Shown here: piece by piece, positions 33,444 through 44,799 of the stretch
How the letters are laid out: each line of letters starts with the position of its first letter
Position numbering within the stretch: the stretch's first letter is position 1
Assembly: GCA_007922225.1 (NCBI GenBank)
Contig: ML679946.1
Coordinates: 98,278,979-98,342,978 of the forward strand
Origin: Emydura subglobosa
Lineage: Eukaryota > Chordata > Testudines > Chelidae
Length of the DNA stretch: 64,000 nt
Direction of reading: 5' to 3'
Program-made: the position numbers and the translations under genes
Notes under the pieces: model-generated
Told to the model about the DNA's origin: nothing
The model's input: only the letters and a program-made list of their open reading frames with translations
Databases searched by the model: none

Positions 33444-34213
33444 GTGTATTTCCCCCATGAAATTCTACCAATTGCAGAAAAACACTGGGATGTGTGGGCC
33501 AAAAATAAAATAAAATGTGGTGCAATTAATGCAGAAATCCTAGTCACAGGTACTAATCCCCATCCCAAGAAGCAGTATAGGTACCCAAAAGAAGCACAAG
33601 CCATCCTAAGGAAAACTACTGGTGGGTTTTTAAGCCAAGAAGTTTTAGTAGAGCAGATGAGTTCCAATAATGCCCCTCTGTGGCCAGTCCTTAAAAGTGA
33701 AGGCAGCACTTGGAGGCTTGTGGTGAATTGTTGTCCCCTTAATTGGGTGACCCCACTGATGGCCTGTTGTGGCTAAATATCAGGAGGTTATGGCTTCCTT
33801 GCAAGAGGGGCCCAGAGGTTCTTAATTTTAAATTTGGGCAATAATTTCTTCGCTATCCCTTTACATCGGGACAGCTCTTACAAATTTGCTTTTAACTTTC
33901 AAGAGAAGCAGTTGTGTTTTGCCAAGGTTCCCATAGGCTGCAGCAATGCCCCTATTATTTGTCATTTCCAGATAGTCAAGATGTGGGAAGGGGATGCTTG
34001 AAAAAGACGTGTGATTTCTTATGTGAATGGTCATTTGCACTCAGAGCAGGAAAGAGAATCTAAAGGTATTGAACAGGGTGTTATAAAAAATTCAGAAAAC
34101 TGGCTTTAAGGTAAGCCCAAAGAAAACCCAGCTATGGTCTCAAATTATTTTGGCGTGATTTTGGAAAACAAGGGGCGTTCCCCTGCACAACAGAGCATGG
34201 AGCTGAAATTTTA
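33444..34213 (+). pseudogene. Retroviral pol (reverse transcriptase) remnant
   Basis: From 33444 one frame runs to 34001 with a single stop at 33774-33776. Visible RT landmarks are KQYRYPKEAQAI near 33570, APLWPVLKSEG.TWRLVVN near 33672-33728, SSYKFAFNFQEKQLCF near 33870 and VPIGCSNAPII near 33930. After a frameshift at about 34001-34012 the frame resumes with YVNG at 34020-34031, where the catalytic YxDD motif belongs, and ends with NYFGVILENKGR near 34155. The catalytic aspartates are lost. The upstream AEKHWDVWAK segment precedes the fingers. Retroviral class cannot be fixed from this fragment. Confidence 0.8.
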
Positions 34214-34960
34214 TTGAGGAATGTTCAGTGGAGGCAGCCCCACTGCATACATTGTTAAAAAAGGAAGCAGGGTAAAACCATGTTTGTGATCCAGCTGGCA
34301 ATTACAAAAAAGGGGAGAGGGAAAAGAGGAACACAAACCTAAATAGATTTGAGTAAAAGTTATTGCCTCCCGTTACATAGGGAGGGGAAATATTTGTTTT
34401 GCTTTGTGTTTTAGATTAGTCTTTTGCAGCATGGGTGGTGATCCTGCGCCTCTGGTGTCGTGAATTCGGAACCTGTTGTGCTTGAAGTGTGGGGAAACTT
34501 CCCATGAATGGCAGTGGTGTACAAAGCAAACGATTCAGTAAAAATTGATGTTAACCCCAATGACCAAAAATATCTGGAGTAATACTACCAATGCCTCCTG
34601 AAAGTGTTTAAATGTCAATGAGACAAAATAGACCCCAGCTATGACCCATTTCCAGATGCCAGGAAGAAGGGCCATCTGCTGGGGAAAAAGAAAAAAAAAA
34701 AGAAACACCGATATGGGACTTTAAACTAGCATGTGTCACCCGTTTATAGTCCCAAAGTTTAGTTCTTTTCCCATCTGTAAACCCCCTTGTGTTCTTTTAT
34801 TGACTGACATCCCTAAGCAAGCAGCACCAGGGAAAAGACCAATTCAATTTAGGCTGAAATAATTTCTTTTACCCCCAAACACTAGGCAGAAAAGTCTGAG
34901 GGAGGCATGACTACAGATAGTGACACCAAGAGGGAAATGGGAGGTTATCTCGCCCTGCAT
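34214..34960 (+). other. Undefined interval of the provirus
   Basis: Between the RT remnant and env. No RNase H or integrase is seen. One frame contains a C-x2-C-G-x3-H-x4-C pattern at 34479-34520 (see findings), while another frame over the same bases reads as an ordinary hydrophilic protein. A lysine run from an A-rich tract lies near 34684-34702. Confidence 0.4.
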
Positions 34961-34962
34961 TT

Positions 34963-36290
34963 TTGCAAGCCCTGGATTCTCAAAAAATTTACTCTGGGCA
35001 ACACATAAAGGGTATAGTGGCGCCTATTAAAGTGTCTTCTGACCAATTAAGTTCTCTACAAGCTGCTGTGGCACAACTCCTACAAGAATGGGACGACTCC
35101 CAAGAAAAAGACCACTTCTGGCTTTTGAGGGCTTTAGGTGCCCTGCAGGCCAATGTTTCTTTGGCTCTGGCATGTATATCACATCACTCATCCATCCCTG
35201 CATTTGCAAAGGCTATGATCTGTGATGGAATGAGTAGTATACTCCCATTGAAGATCTAGAAAAATGCCACCGAAAGAGAGAGAGAATTACAGGCCTGGTG
35301 GAGAATGGTGAATCAGAGGAAATCACAGACTTTGTTCTGCTAATGTCAGAAGCAGAAGTAAAGTGGGTTTCTCCTATTATGGCCTTAATGTCAACCAGAC
35401 AGTAATGGAACCTATGGATCATAGAATGTGAGTGGGAAAAGATGCTCAAAAATGGAAAACAGTGGAGTTGGAAGTATGTTTAGAAGAACCAGAAATAGGA
35501 TATGAATGCAATAAAAACGCCTTCCAGACACAAGATGAGTGTTTGGAAGCAACCAGGGGTAAGTGTTATTATGCAATTAACCCTTTTGCAAATGAATCTG
35601 TGATTGTATATTTAGGTGACAACTGTGTATGCCTCAGAATTTGATGCCCGGTGTTCCTTATCAACCAGGTACATCAGATTGAGCATGATCCCCCCCCCAA
35701 AAAAAAAACAAAAAAAACCCCAATGTTTTTGTCATGTTATTGCCATTCAAGGTTGTGATTTTAATTTTCAAGTGCCTGAGATTAAATATAGTGAGTTAGA
35801 AGTGAAATATACCTTGTATTCTGCTGTAAGTCTTGTACCCCTTGGAATGAACTTAACCGTTGTAAAAGCATTGCTTGTACACCTTTATTTGCAGAAACAT
35901 TTGCAAGCTTCGAAAGAGGAGGTGCGTAGAGTCATGATCACTGTACATCATGCAGCCAACAAGTTACTTAGGTACTAGCCAGGATGGGTAAGGACCTACA
36001 ACATCGGTAGTGGGAAGTATTATTAGGATAGTCCCCCACCACAACAGGAATTCTGAATTTGGCCCTGCATCCCATGGTAATGATTCTAATATTCCAAGTG
36101 GTATTGGTTTTCTTCTTTAGTCTCATGACATGATGGATCTGGCGTAGAATTCAAAGGCTTCAGCTCTCTCAAGCCCTCCATCCAATAAGCCCTTGGCTTG
36201 TACCTCCACCACCCTCACCTTGGGGAGGGAAATGTGCAATGGTTGCCCCTCTCTCTGAAGGGGAATATGTGGAACTTGCCACCCCATAAC
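34963..36290 (+). pseudogene. Retroviral env remnant
   Basis: Parts of a surface/transmembrane glycoprotein survive in three or more frames. 34963-35259 is an open, helix-prone stretch (SSLQAAVAQLLQEWDDS then LRALGALQANVSLALA). 35432-35644 is Cys-rich (IGYECNKNAF, EECL-like DECLEATRGKCYYAI, LGDNCVCL), as in disulfide-bonded ectodomains. At about 36068-36290 a frame reads MVMILIFQVVLVFFFSLMT, a stop, then WIWRRIQRL and about 40 residues to a stop: a hydrophobic membrane span followed by a basic stop-transfer and a cytoplasmic tail. Position just upstream of the polypurine tract fits env. Frameshifts and stops make it inactive. Confidence 0.65.
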
Positions 36291-36601
36291 CATCACCCTG
36301 ATAATCCGGTGTGCTGAGTTTGTGGTGCCAACAGGAAGATCATTTGCTTCTTCTCAGCTGAGACCCTCAAGCGTTTGTTGAATCACAGCTCTGGTGCATG
36401 CAGAAGTCTTTATGGGGATGACTGTGATTATGTGAAGGACCACTTACATGAAAAGTGAGCGGCTTTTGAGAAGGGGACTAAAGAGGGGCATTTTAGCAAC
36501 CACCCAGGTGTCGAAAACACTGCCAATTATTGGGATGGACTATCAATTATCCTGCTTTCAGCCATTGTCAGGCCTTTCCAGGAACTTAGCATAACTAGGC
36601 A

Positions 36602-36615
36602 AACCAGGAAGGGGA
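36602..36615 (+). other. Polypurine tract
   Basis: AACCAGGAAGGGGA directly precedes the TG that starts the 3' LTR, the expected plus-strand priming site. Confidence 0.7.
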
Positions 36616-37280
36616 TGTGGTAGACAGCGAATATGTGAAATGAGCCCGGGTCTGTGCGTGTTCTCTCTCTGAATATGCCGGAGTCAATGTCTGTGAAAAA
36701 CAGGAAGTCTGGGTATATTTTACAATTGTTGTTATGGGGAAATTTAGCCCTCAGACTAACAGCTTAACAATATATGTATATTTTAGTGGCATGTCTCTGT
36801 AACTCCTGCTTCTGCCCAGTGGTTGATTCGTTTGGTCAGCTATGTGACTTCTTTTGATTGACGTGTCTCTGTAACTTTTGAGGTAAAAGAGGGAGGTAGC
36901 AAGTCTGAGTCAGGTGGATTGCTTCGTGGACACATTGAAAAGATCTCCAGGCACAGACAGAAGGCCTGGCCATCCAGAAATCTGAGTCTGATTCACGCAA
37001 AGACTTCCTCAGACTTGTGAGGTAACTATTAAGTTTTGGGGTAATCTAATCACCTATTGTATTTGTATGTGCTTAAGACTAATGAGTGTAGACATTGGAA
37101 AGGTAATTCTAATGGGAATTGCTGGAGACCAATAATGTAGAACTTTAAGTAAAGAGCACTTGGTTTTGACTTGTCTATGCAGCCATATAGCAGGCGGATG
37201 TATTGCGCTTCCTTACATTTATTTCCTAATACTGACTCGCAGAGACTAAAAGTTCCTGGGTTGAGGAACCCTGGGTAACA
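36616..37280 (+). mobile_element. 3' LTR of the provirus, 665 bp
   Basis: Starts TGTGGTAGACAGCG after the polypurine tract and ends CCTGGGTAACA. Its last 66 bp match the 5' stub. GAATATGTGAAATGAGCCC near the start and the end block are shared with the solo LTR at 20830. No clean AATAAA is seen. Confidence 0.8.
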
Positions 37281-38800
37281 AGCACCTGCGACTCCCAGTG
37301 AAATCACTGACCCAGATCTTTCAATGTAAGTTGACTTGAAGTCAGACCAGGGGAATTTTGCCTGAATATATCCTGAAATCAGGATATGGCCTACTGGGAG
37401 CTGCAGGTGCTCTTCAGGTTCTCAGATCCAGTAGGATCACATCAGTGGGAGCTGAGACTGATAAGCCCTACACAGGGTTGGGTTCATTAACTATATGCTA
37501 TAATGCACATACAATCCCTTATATATTGGTAAAACTTACTTTTCAGCTGAAACAATGGCTAAAGAACACAATAGAATTATCTGCCAGCAAAGAGGACAGT
37601 TTATTCATCTCTTGCTGAAGCCTATTTCCAGCTGTAATTACAATGTTTCCTGTCTAGAATTATTGACATGGAGCTAGTAAATGTATCCCCTAGAGGAGGA
37701 AACACACTGTAAATAACTTACCTTTAAAGAGGAAGGCTTATTGGATTTTTACACCAGACAACCTGAGATCTGGTTAAATAGTGAATGATATTTATGTCCC
37801 TTTGCATCCAGCAATGCTTCAGCTTCATCCCTTATTTTTGCGTTAATTAATGTAATGACAATGGAAGTAACCTTTGTCTACAGCTTTCCCATTCCTTTTT
37901 GGGAAGCTTTTCCAGAATATTTACAAATTTAAAAAGAAGAAACACAATGAACCTGAAGGTACTGAATATAGTGTCTCCTATCCTCCTCCTTTACCGTATC
38001 AATTAGAAAAAAAGAGGAAGAAAAGAAAAAAAAATCAAGATTCGTATTGTCTGAAGTATAAATCCAATATGTCTCCATGGCCTAGGGGAAAGGGGCATGG
38101 CCAATGTATCATTATGTTTGACTGAACTCAGTGCTGTTCCCATATTACTAGCCAGCTTAATTTAGATCAGCTGAACCTTGAGACTGAAGCAAGACAAAGA
38201 TCAGGAGGGTGTAAATGTGGTTTAAAATTTCCTTTATGTCACACTGGGTGCAGAAAGGCTGGAGTCGAGGATCTGCTTCCGCAGCTCTGTTTGTCGGGCA
38301 GGGAATGCTACTTTAGATCTACACACCAGCAGCTCAGAGCTATCTATTGATTGACTGATTGTATTTATTTGGTTCAGACTGTGGCTCAGCCTGCTTTAAG
38401 CCTTGATGTCTATGCCATCTGCTTTTGCAGCTATAATCTGGGAGAGAAATGCAGACATGTGACTGTGAACCCACATGAATGCCAAGAGAAATCACAATGA
38501 CACCATCCCACCCCCCAGAGTATTTTTTCATGACATAAAGACTATCTATTGTAACAACCCAAGGTGGCCTACAACTTCACAGTTGTCACTTTGCTGTACA
38601 CTCCAGGCCACTCACGTCTTCATGACGGCAGCAGGGATAGAATTTAGCTCCCTATCCTTTTTTACCTTTCCACTTTACCAGCTGGGGTAGAGGAGAATTT
38701 GTTAGCTTTTGGAAGTGAGGGTCTATGACATGCAGCTGCGTACTTCTATCTATTTTAGGGACTTCTATGCCTTCCGCTCCACCCCCTGTAATAGCTGAGC
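37281..38800. other. Unassigned DNA
   Basis: Nothing recognised; contains A-rich tracts near 38010-38040 (a run of AAAAAGAGGAAGAAAAG). Confidence 0.4.
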
Positions 38801-38804
38801 ACCT

Positions 38805-38992
38805 CTTTGATGTATTTATCCTCACAACAGCCTTGTGAGGTAAGAAAGGACTATTATTCTCATTTTACATAAGGAGGCACAGAGAGACTAAGTGACTTGT
38901 CTATGGTCACACAGAGAGTCCTATAGCATGGTCTGCAGGTCTCCCAAGTCCCCAGCTAACACAGCACACTAACTCCTGGACCATTCTTCCTC
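38805..38992 (-). repeat. MIR-type SINE
   Basis: CCTCACAACAGCCTTGTGAGGTAAG, CATTTTACATAAGGAGGCACAGAGAG and AAGTGACTTGTCTATGGTCACACAG are the reverse complement of the MIR core and 3' half in correct order. Confidence 0.85.
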
Positions 38993-39053
38993 TCTGCCCT
39001 GGCAGCTCCCAGTTCTGCTCCTGTTCCACAGAGTGCAGTGTTACATATACATT

Positions 39054-39136
39054 CTAGGGCGGGAATAGTCAATAGGCGGACCGCAGGCCAGATCCAGACC
39101 AGCAGAGGCTTTTGAGCAGACCCTGAAATATTATAT

Positions 39137-39168
<32 letters not shown>

Positions 39169-39247
39169 TTCTCTGTAGTCTGGACATTGACTATATCTTG
39201 ATCAAGAAATTTGGACCTTGACAAAAAAATTATTACCCCTGCTCTAG
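39054..39247. mobile_element. Short inverted-repeat element with (ATT)n in its loop
   Basis: Left end CTAGGGCGGGAATAGTCAATAGG and right end AATTATTACCCCTGCTCTAGGG are diverged inverted copies (CTAGAGCAGGGGTAAT on the complement). The centre holds the (ATT)n tract. No coding capacity. Confidence 0.6.
39139..39168. repeat. (ATT)n microsatellite
   Basis: Ten tandem ATT units. Confidence 0.95.
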
Positions 39248-40425
39248 GGAATTCATTACATTATGAAATATTGAAATCAGTATTTTTCTCCTGAAAAAAG
39301 CAAGTTTAACAGATGCTGGCTTTCCCGCCCCCACCCAAAAAAGAAAAGCTCCTCTTCCCCCTATTCCACTGGTAAAGCGAAACTATATTAATTAAAGGAG
39401 TTATGAGTGGAATTATGTCCTTCTAAACCATGGATGCTTAGCTGCTATTAATTAATTAATTATAATACAAAAGCACACACCTACGGATCAGTTTATTCAT
39501 GTATATTGCAGCCCATCTGGTGATGAAAAGGAGCGCAAGAATCCTTTTGGAATAAATTACCTTCCATATTCATGCTGATGAGCCTGGAGAATCACTTTCT
39601 TTTAATATAAGGGATTACTCAATCTCTAGATAACTCTCTAATCTAGAATATTATGCAGGATGCAAAGGTCAGTTACAATTGCTGACTAATTGTGTTTTCT
39701 TGTCATGAACTGACCTGAAACAATGGAGTGAATACTTGGGCAATTAATATTTTATCCTACCTTGAAAACTGAAGGGGAAAATTATCACTGAGACAAGAAT
39801 GCCCCAGATGTATGGAGATTTTCATCATCAAGCAGACGAAATGTCAGATCTAAAACCCCCCAATAACTGAGAGACTACAATTATTAGGCCAGATTCTCAT
39901 TTATACTAAGTCCATTTACACTGATCTGGCAGTGTAATGGAGGCTTAGGGTGGCCACACATTAGATTTATGCTCAGTTAAATTCCAAAGCAGCGCAAAGG
40001 GACTTTATGATCATTACTATTATTAGTATTATGGCAGTGCAATGTTTCCTGCATGTTTAAAAGTTGACTCCCCCTTAAGGAGTCTAAACCCATTCACATT
40101 CCTTTGTTCATCCTGCCATGTGCTATTAAAGCTACACACATCTTTATTTATACATCTTTCACTGTAAATAATTCTTCCCCCACCCTCCACGTTCGGAAAC
40201 CCTGATACAATATAATCCTTCCTCTTCTGACTTACTTGCTTTGATGAGCAGTGAAATAGTTAACAAAACGTATCATCAGTGACATCAGTGTTACTGCTCA
40301 CTGAAATGACAGAGTGTTCACACTTCCAAGCCATTGTTTCAGCCTTTCTGCAGACTCAGGCAGATTTGTCTGCATCAGTTGGACTGGGTTCATGTTTTGA
40401 AGGTTTTGTTGACAACAACTAGAAA
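39248..40425. other. Unassigned DNA
   Basis: Mostly unrecognised. 39889-39950 (GGCCAGATTCTCATTTATACTAAGTCCATTTACACTGATCTGGCAG) may be a decayed palindrome of the 1043 type. Confidence 0.4.
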
Positions 40426-40429
40426 TTTA

Positions 40430-40580
40430 GAGCCAGAGTTTTAAAGATACTTAGACATTCCATTGGGAGTTAGGTACCTAGATGCTTTTGGAAAATCCCT
40501 GTATCTTTATCTGTATCTGTATCTGTCTATCTGTATCTTTAAACACCTAGATACCTTTAAAAAGCTGGCCATTATTATTG
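40430..40580. repeat. AGGTACCTAGATGC hairpin repeat with (TATCTG)n expansion
   Basis: GAGTTAGGTACCTAGATGCTTTTGGAAAATCCC and the inverted AACACCTAGATACCTTTAAAAAGCTGGCC flank a tract of TATCTG/TATCTT units at about 40500-40540. The repeat expansion sits at the hairpin loop. Confidence 0.65.
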
Positions 40581-41505
40581 TTCTTTAAAGAAAACTCAGA
40601 CTATGGAGACCAGTTAAGAGGTCTGACCACACTTTTCCCTGGCTAGTCCTTTGTAACTCTGCAGGAGGGACCCCACACTTCAGAAAATGCTGTAGTAATA
40701 TCTAGAGGTCCCAGCTAATTTTGTGACCCATTTTGGTTCTTAGGCACAAGACCATCTTTCTACTCTAATCTAGCCAGGGTATTTCCAAGGTACCTTTCAT
40801 GTTGGTAGCCAAACACAACTAAGCAAAAAGGATTAAAGTTTGTTATAAATGATGTTATTTCTTTCTGTTTATTCATGAATGGGGGTGTAAAGTTACTCCA
40901 AATTTAGCCTGGTGTGACCAAGAGCAGAATCTGTACACCCTTACACCTCAGATAATAACATGTACTGCTTGAAGTAATCACAAATGACAGACTCAGTGAG
41001 TGTGAATGGAGCAGATTGGAGGATATGGACAGTTTAGAAAAGAAAGGAAATTGAGTGTGAGAAGGGTGTTAGAAAAACAACTATAAATTCTTCTTACCTG
41101 ATTCAAGGAAGGAATAAAAAAACCTCCAACCAGTCACAGATAAAGATAAATTAGTGATGTGTTCACTTAGATGAGATTGCAATAATGAAAGCTATTAGTC
41201 AATAATTTCGATAGGAGAAATGTTGTTATGACAATAAACCTCTTGATTACTCAATTAAAAGGAAAATCAATATTTTAATTATTTTTCTTCTTTTCTTTAT
41301 TAAGGAAGATGAGAAAAATAAGGGAGATCTGACTTCATTGAAAAGAAAAAAAAAGAATCACAACTCCATAAAGATAGCAATGGGTTCTTCAAAAGCTGTG
41401 GGACATTTAGGCAGTTGTTCATGACATCCTTTTCCTTCACTCCATTGTAATTTATGGCATTCATAGTTTATTGTATGTAAAGTGAGCACCAGACAACCAT
41501 GCTGC
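40581..41505. other. Unassigned DNA
   Basis: Nothing recognised. Confidence 0.35.
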
Positions 41506-41509
41506 ATGG

Positions 41510-41905
41510 ATGAGAAGACCCAGTCAACATTTTTCACACAAAAATTTGTGTAGAAAAATAGATGTTTTTGAAAAATGAATGTTTTTGGAAAAAATCAACA
41601 TTGTTCGTGTCGTCTGATTGTCACCATTTTTGGCCATATTATTTTACTGACATTTTTACCACCATTTCTACTTGAAATCATTTCAAAAATCAATGTTGAA
41701 ATGTGCCATCTACTCACTCAAACCTGGGTTTTCAGTAAATGAACCATTTCTGAAACTATTTGGAAAACAATGGCAATAAAAATCTCAGGATAAGATTGGA
41801 AAAGGGGTCAATTTCCAAGAATGTAAGACAAAGAACTTCAACATTTCTCAATTTGTCATGAAATCGCTTTCCAATTTTCAAACCTGCTCTACTGATTTGT
41901 GGTTG
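41510..41905. mobile_element. AT-rich inverted-repeat element, copy E
   Basis: ACATTTTTCACACAAAAATTTGTG at the left, GAAATCATTTCAAAAATCAATGTTGAAATG in the middle, and CCAATTTTCAAACCTGCTCTACTG at the right follow the family pattern; the right end keeps GCTCTA. Confidence 0.5.
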
Positions 41906-42685
41906 GAGGGAAAGGGGCTCATTTGTATTTCCTATGCACCATCACCCTTTGGGGAGATAGGAGCCAGTTACTCTCCAAGTCAGGTGCAGAAGGCATACAC
42001 CTTTTATAATCTCTATTACCTATGGTGGCACTAGGAAGCACTCCAGGGTGCTCAGGGCTTGTGATTGTGCTCAGCTACAACATGGGGGACATTTATATGG
42101 ACAAATGAAGAATGCCTTTTTCGCCAAACCAAGACTTCCCTTGCATTATCTGGATACTGTCAATTTCATACATAAACTACAAACCCCACCCTGAAGAATC
42201 CAGCCCGTCTACCAAAGAAAGGAGGGCTGAAATGATGCTCATGTTCATTTTCTGTTCACTGATATTAATGATTGCTGATATAATCTCCCCCTCAACCCCT
42301 CCCCCCCAAATGTGGCTAATTTAGTGTTAAAGTTGCTCAGTTGCATTTGTTTACACCGACACAATTACTTCATGCCAAAGACATCGCAAGTTAAGGCAAC
42401 ATCCCCACAGCAGCACTCTCCAAGAATTAGCCTGCTCACTCACTATACCAATATTCTCTGGATTCAACCATGCTCTCCCCCTCTCCCCCCCCCCCCCCCC
42501 CGATACATACAGCAGAGAACTGACAATCACATTCACTGGTGACATACATAAACATTTGCAGGATCGGGGCCTTTATTCGTCAGAGGTAATGAGAGCATAA
42601 CCCAAGTGATGGCACATATTTTAGAAAGTTGTATTGCACCCATTTTTATAATATCATCTAGGCACCAACTGTTTGTATAAAAAGT
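41906..42685. other. Unassigned DNA with poly-C run
   Basis: Contains a 17-base C run at 42485-42501 and a C-rich run at 42301-42307. No element identified. Confidence 0.4.
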
Positions 42686-42689
42686 GTTG

Positions 42690-43015
42690 CATTATGGTAG
42701 GGCTTAGATGGTTCTTCAACCAAGACTGGGGTGTCATTGTGCTAGGTGCTACACAAAACCATAGTAAGAGATGATCCATCCCCTGAAAAAAGTTTACAGT
42801 CTATATAGAGTCCAGACAATACAAGAATTCTTATCGCTGTTTCACAGAATTGAGGCACAAAGGCTGGAATTCAATGGGAGTTAGATGCCTAAATATCTTT
42901 GATGACCTGGGCCAAAAAGATTAAGGGATTTGCCTAAGATCACATACAGTGCCTGTAGTAGAAATGGGAATAAAATTCAGACCTCTTGGGCACGAATCCA
43001 GTATCTTAGTCAGAG
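42690..43015 (-). repeat. MIR/CORE-SINE relic split by a nested hairpin repeat
   Basis: GTCATTGTGCTAGGTGCTACACAAAACCATAG and TTTACAGTCTATATAG give the tail; CTGTTTCACAGAATTGAGGCACAAAG gives the core; then, after about 60 bp of AATGGGAGTTAGATGCCTAAATATC (hairpin family), MIR sequence resumes with GATTAAGGGATTTGCCTAAGATCACA. The hairpin element inserted into the SINE. Confidence 0.6.
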
Positions 43016-43396
43016 AGTCGCCATCCTCTCTATTGTTCATAGATTCTTTTTCCTTAAGAGTATACAAGAGCATTAAAGCCCTTCATTTGCCATCACTGAG
43101 AAAGGAGTCAGAATGCAAAGGCCATTTGAGCAACCCATTGTATAAAGCCAATGGCTATATGAACAAATCTTGGATTGTCCAAAGTCATACAGGTCACCAT
43201 TCTAATTCCATAATTACCTCTGCATATATTAACTCTTCACAGACTGAAATTGGTGTGTATTACTACTAGAGAAAAAACTGCAAGGAGAATTGAAATGCTT
43301 TTCATCTAGTCAATGAGCCTCCAAAAACAATTGCCTGCTCTAAGTGGACAATTTCATTCCTGCCCTTGTTTTTTTGAAGATAATAGAAATGCTGAT
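43016..43396. other. Unassigned DNA
   Basis: Nothing recognised. Confidence 0.35.
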
Positions 43397-44185
43397 ACAG
43401 GATTCAGCTGATAAAGAATTAAAGAATAGGAATATAATTAATACCAGTCACCATGATTTAATGGAAAATAGGTTTAGTCAAACAAACCTGATTTCATTTT
43501 TTGATGAAATAACAAGGTTGGTTGATAAAGATACCTGTGTAGATTTAATATATTTAGACTTTTTAGTTGTATTGATCAATCACAGGATTACTATGAGCCA
43601 CCAATCTGATGCAGCTGTGAAAAAGGCAAATGTGATCTTACAATGAATCAGGTGAGGCATTTCCAGAAGAGAGACATTTTAATGTCATTGTACAAGATAT
43701 TGGTAAGACTTCATTGGAAAACTGTGGACACCCATAATTAAAAAAGATGAATTCCAAGTGGAACAGGTGCAAAGAAGAGCTACTAGGATGATTAGGGGAA
43801 TGGAGGGCCTAACTTGTGAGAGGAGATTCAGAGAGATTGGCTTGTTTAGCCTAACAAAATGAAGGCGGAGAGGGGATATGATTGCACTCTATAAAGACTT
43901 CAGGGGAAGGAGAGGTAAAACACTAGGGAGAGTGAAAAGCTATTTAAACTAAAGGACAATGTTGGCAAAAAAAATGGGTATAAACTGGTAATGAATAAAT
44001 TTAGACTGGCAATTAGAAGAAGGTTTGTAACCATCAGAGAGAGGTTCTGGAACAGTCTCCCAATAGGAGTTGTGGGGCAAATAAATTCACTAGTTTTAAA
44101 AGAGAACAAGATTGTATTACGGGGTTGCTTTTGGTGGTGGAGGTAGGACTTGACAGCCATGAGGATCCCTTCTGGTTTATGTCTT
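43397..44185 (+). mobile_element. CR1 LINE fragment with internal deletion
   Basis: 43440-43575 carries the RT start (CACCATGATTTAATGGAAAATAGG, AACCTGATTTCATTTTTTGATGAAATAAC, GATTTAATATATTTAGAC). Sequence then jumps at about 43580 to the C-terminal domain (GTGCAAAGAAGAGCTACTAGG, GGAGATTCAGAGAGATTGGCTTG, AACAGTCTCCCAATAGG), so roughly the palm and thumb are deleted. The 3' UTR ends near 44185. Confidence 0.85.
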
Positions 44186-44299
44186 ATGTTCCTAAAGTCT
44201 CATACTTCAGCACTTCAACTGGTCACCAGAAGAGTTCAGAAGGTATTCCCCCCACATCCCTCAAATGTATTCTGTTTCTTTTTTTACCTCCTTCCTCTG

Positions 44300-44790
44300 A
44301 AACATCAGGGATGGCCATAGCTGGAGATGGAACATTGGATGGGGTGGGCTGGTGCTGTCAGGTGGCCCTGAGCTTTTTCTCTTTCAGGCGCTTGGCTGGC
44401 TGGTTGTTGCCACATGCTCAAGGTCTAACTGATCGCCATATGTGGGGTGAGGAAGAAATTTTCCCCTGGGTCAGACTGATAGTGACCTTGGGGAGGTTTC
44501 CTTCCTCTGCAGCATGGAGTGTGGGTCACTTGCCAGGATTAGCAGGGTATATCTCAATCATTTCCCTATCATTGTGGAGGCCTTGAGCACTGGTGCACTG
44601 AGGTGCTTCCTATTCTCTGCCTGTGGCACATGTTTATCTTCTGAAGGCTGTAAAACCTTGGTCTAATTTCAGTTCAGTTTAGTGTGTGAGTTTTTTGGGT
44701 GATGCTGGTGGCCTGTGACGTCCAGGAGGGCAGACAAGATGATCTGGTGATCCCTTGAGGCCTTAAACTGTATGACCCTATGACTTAGTT
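44300..44790 (+). mobile_element. CR1 3' UTR of a separate subfamily
   Basis: ACATCAGGGATGGCCATAGCTGGAGATGG, CTAACTGATCGCCATATGTGGGG, GAAGAAATTTTCCCCTGGGTCAG and GCCTGTGACGTCCAGGAGG followed by CAGACAAGATGATCTGGTGATCCC and CTATGACC. It is non-coding 3' UTR; the open frame crossing it is incidental. Confidence 0.8.
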
Positions 44791-44799
44791 CCACAGAAT

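Larger units (their letters stand above)
31525..37280 (+). mobile_element. Decayed endogenous retrovirus, plus strand
   Basis: Order of parts: 5' LTR stub (31525-31590), PBS-like site (31595-31614), leader and possible gag (31615-33440), pol reverse transcriptase remnant (33444-34213), undefined interval, env remnant (34963-36290), polypurine tract (36602-36615), 3' LTR (36616-37280). Protease, RNase H and integrase were not found, so large internal deletions exist. Every coding part has stops or frameshifts; it is a fossil. Confidence 0.8.

Noticed and set aside
44125..44586. 153-codon plus-strand frame
   Set aside because: It lies across the 3' UTR of a CR1 subfamily, which is non-coding.
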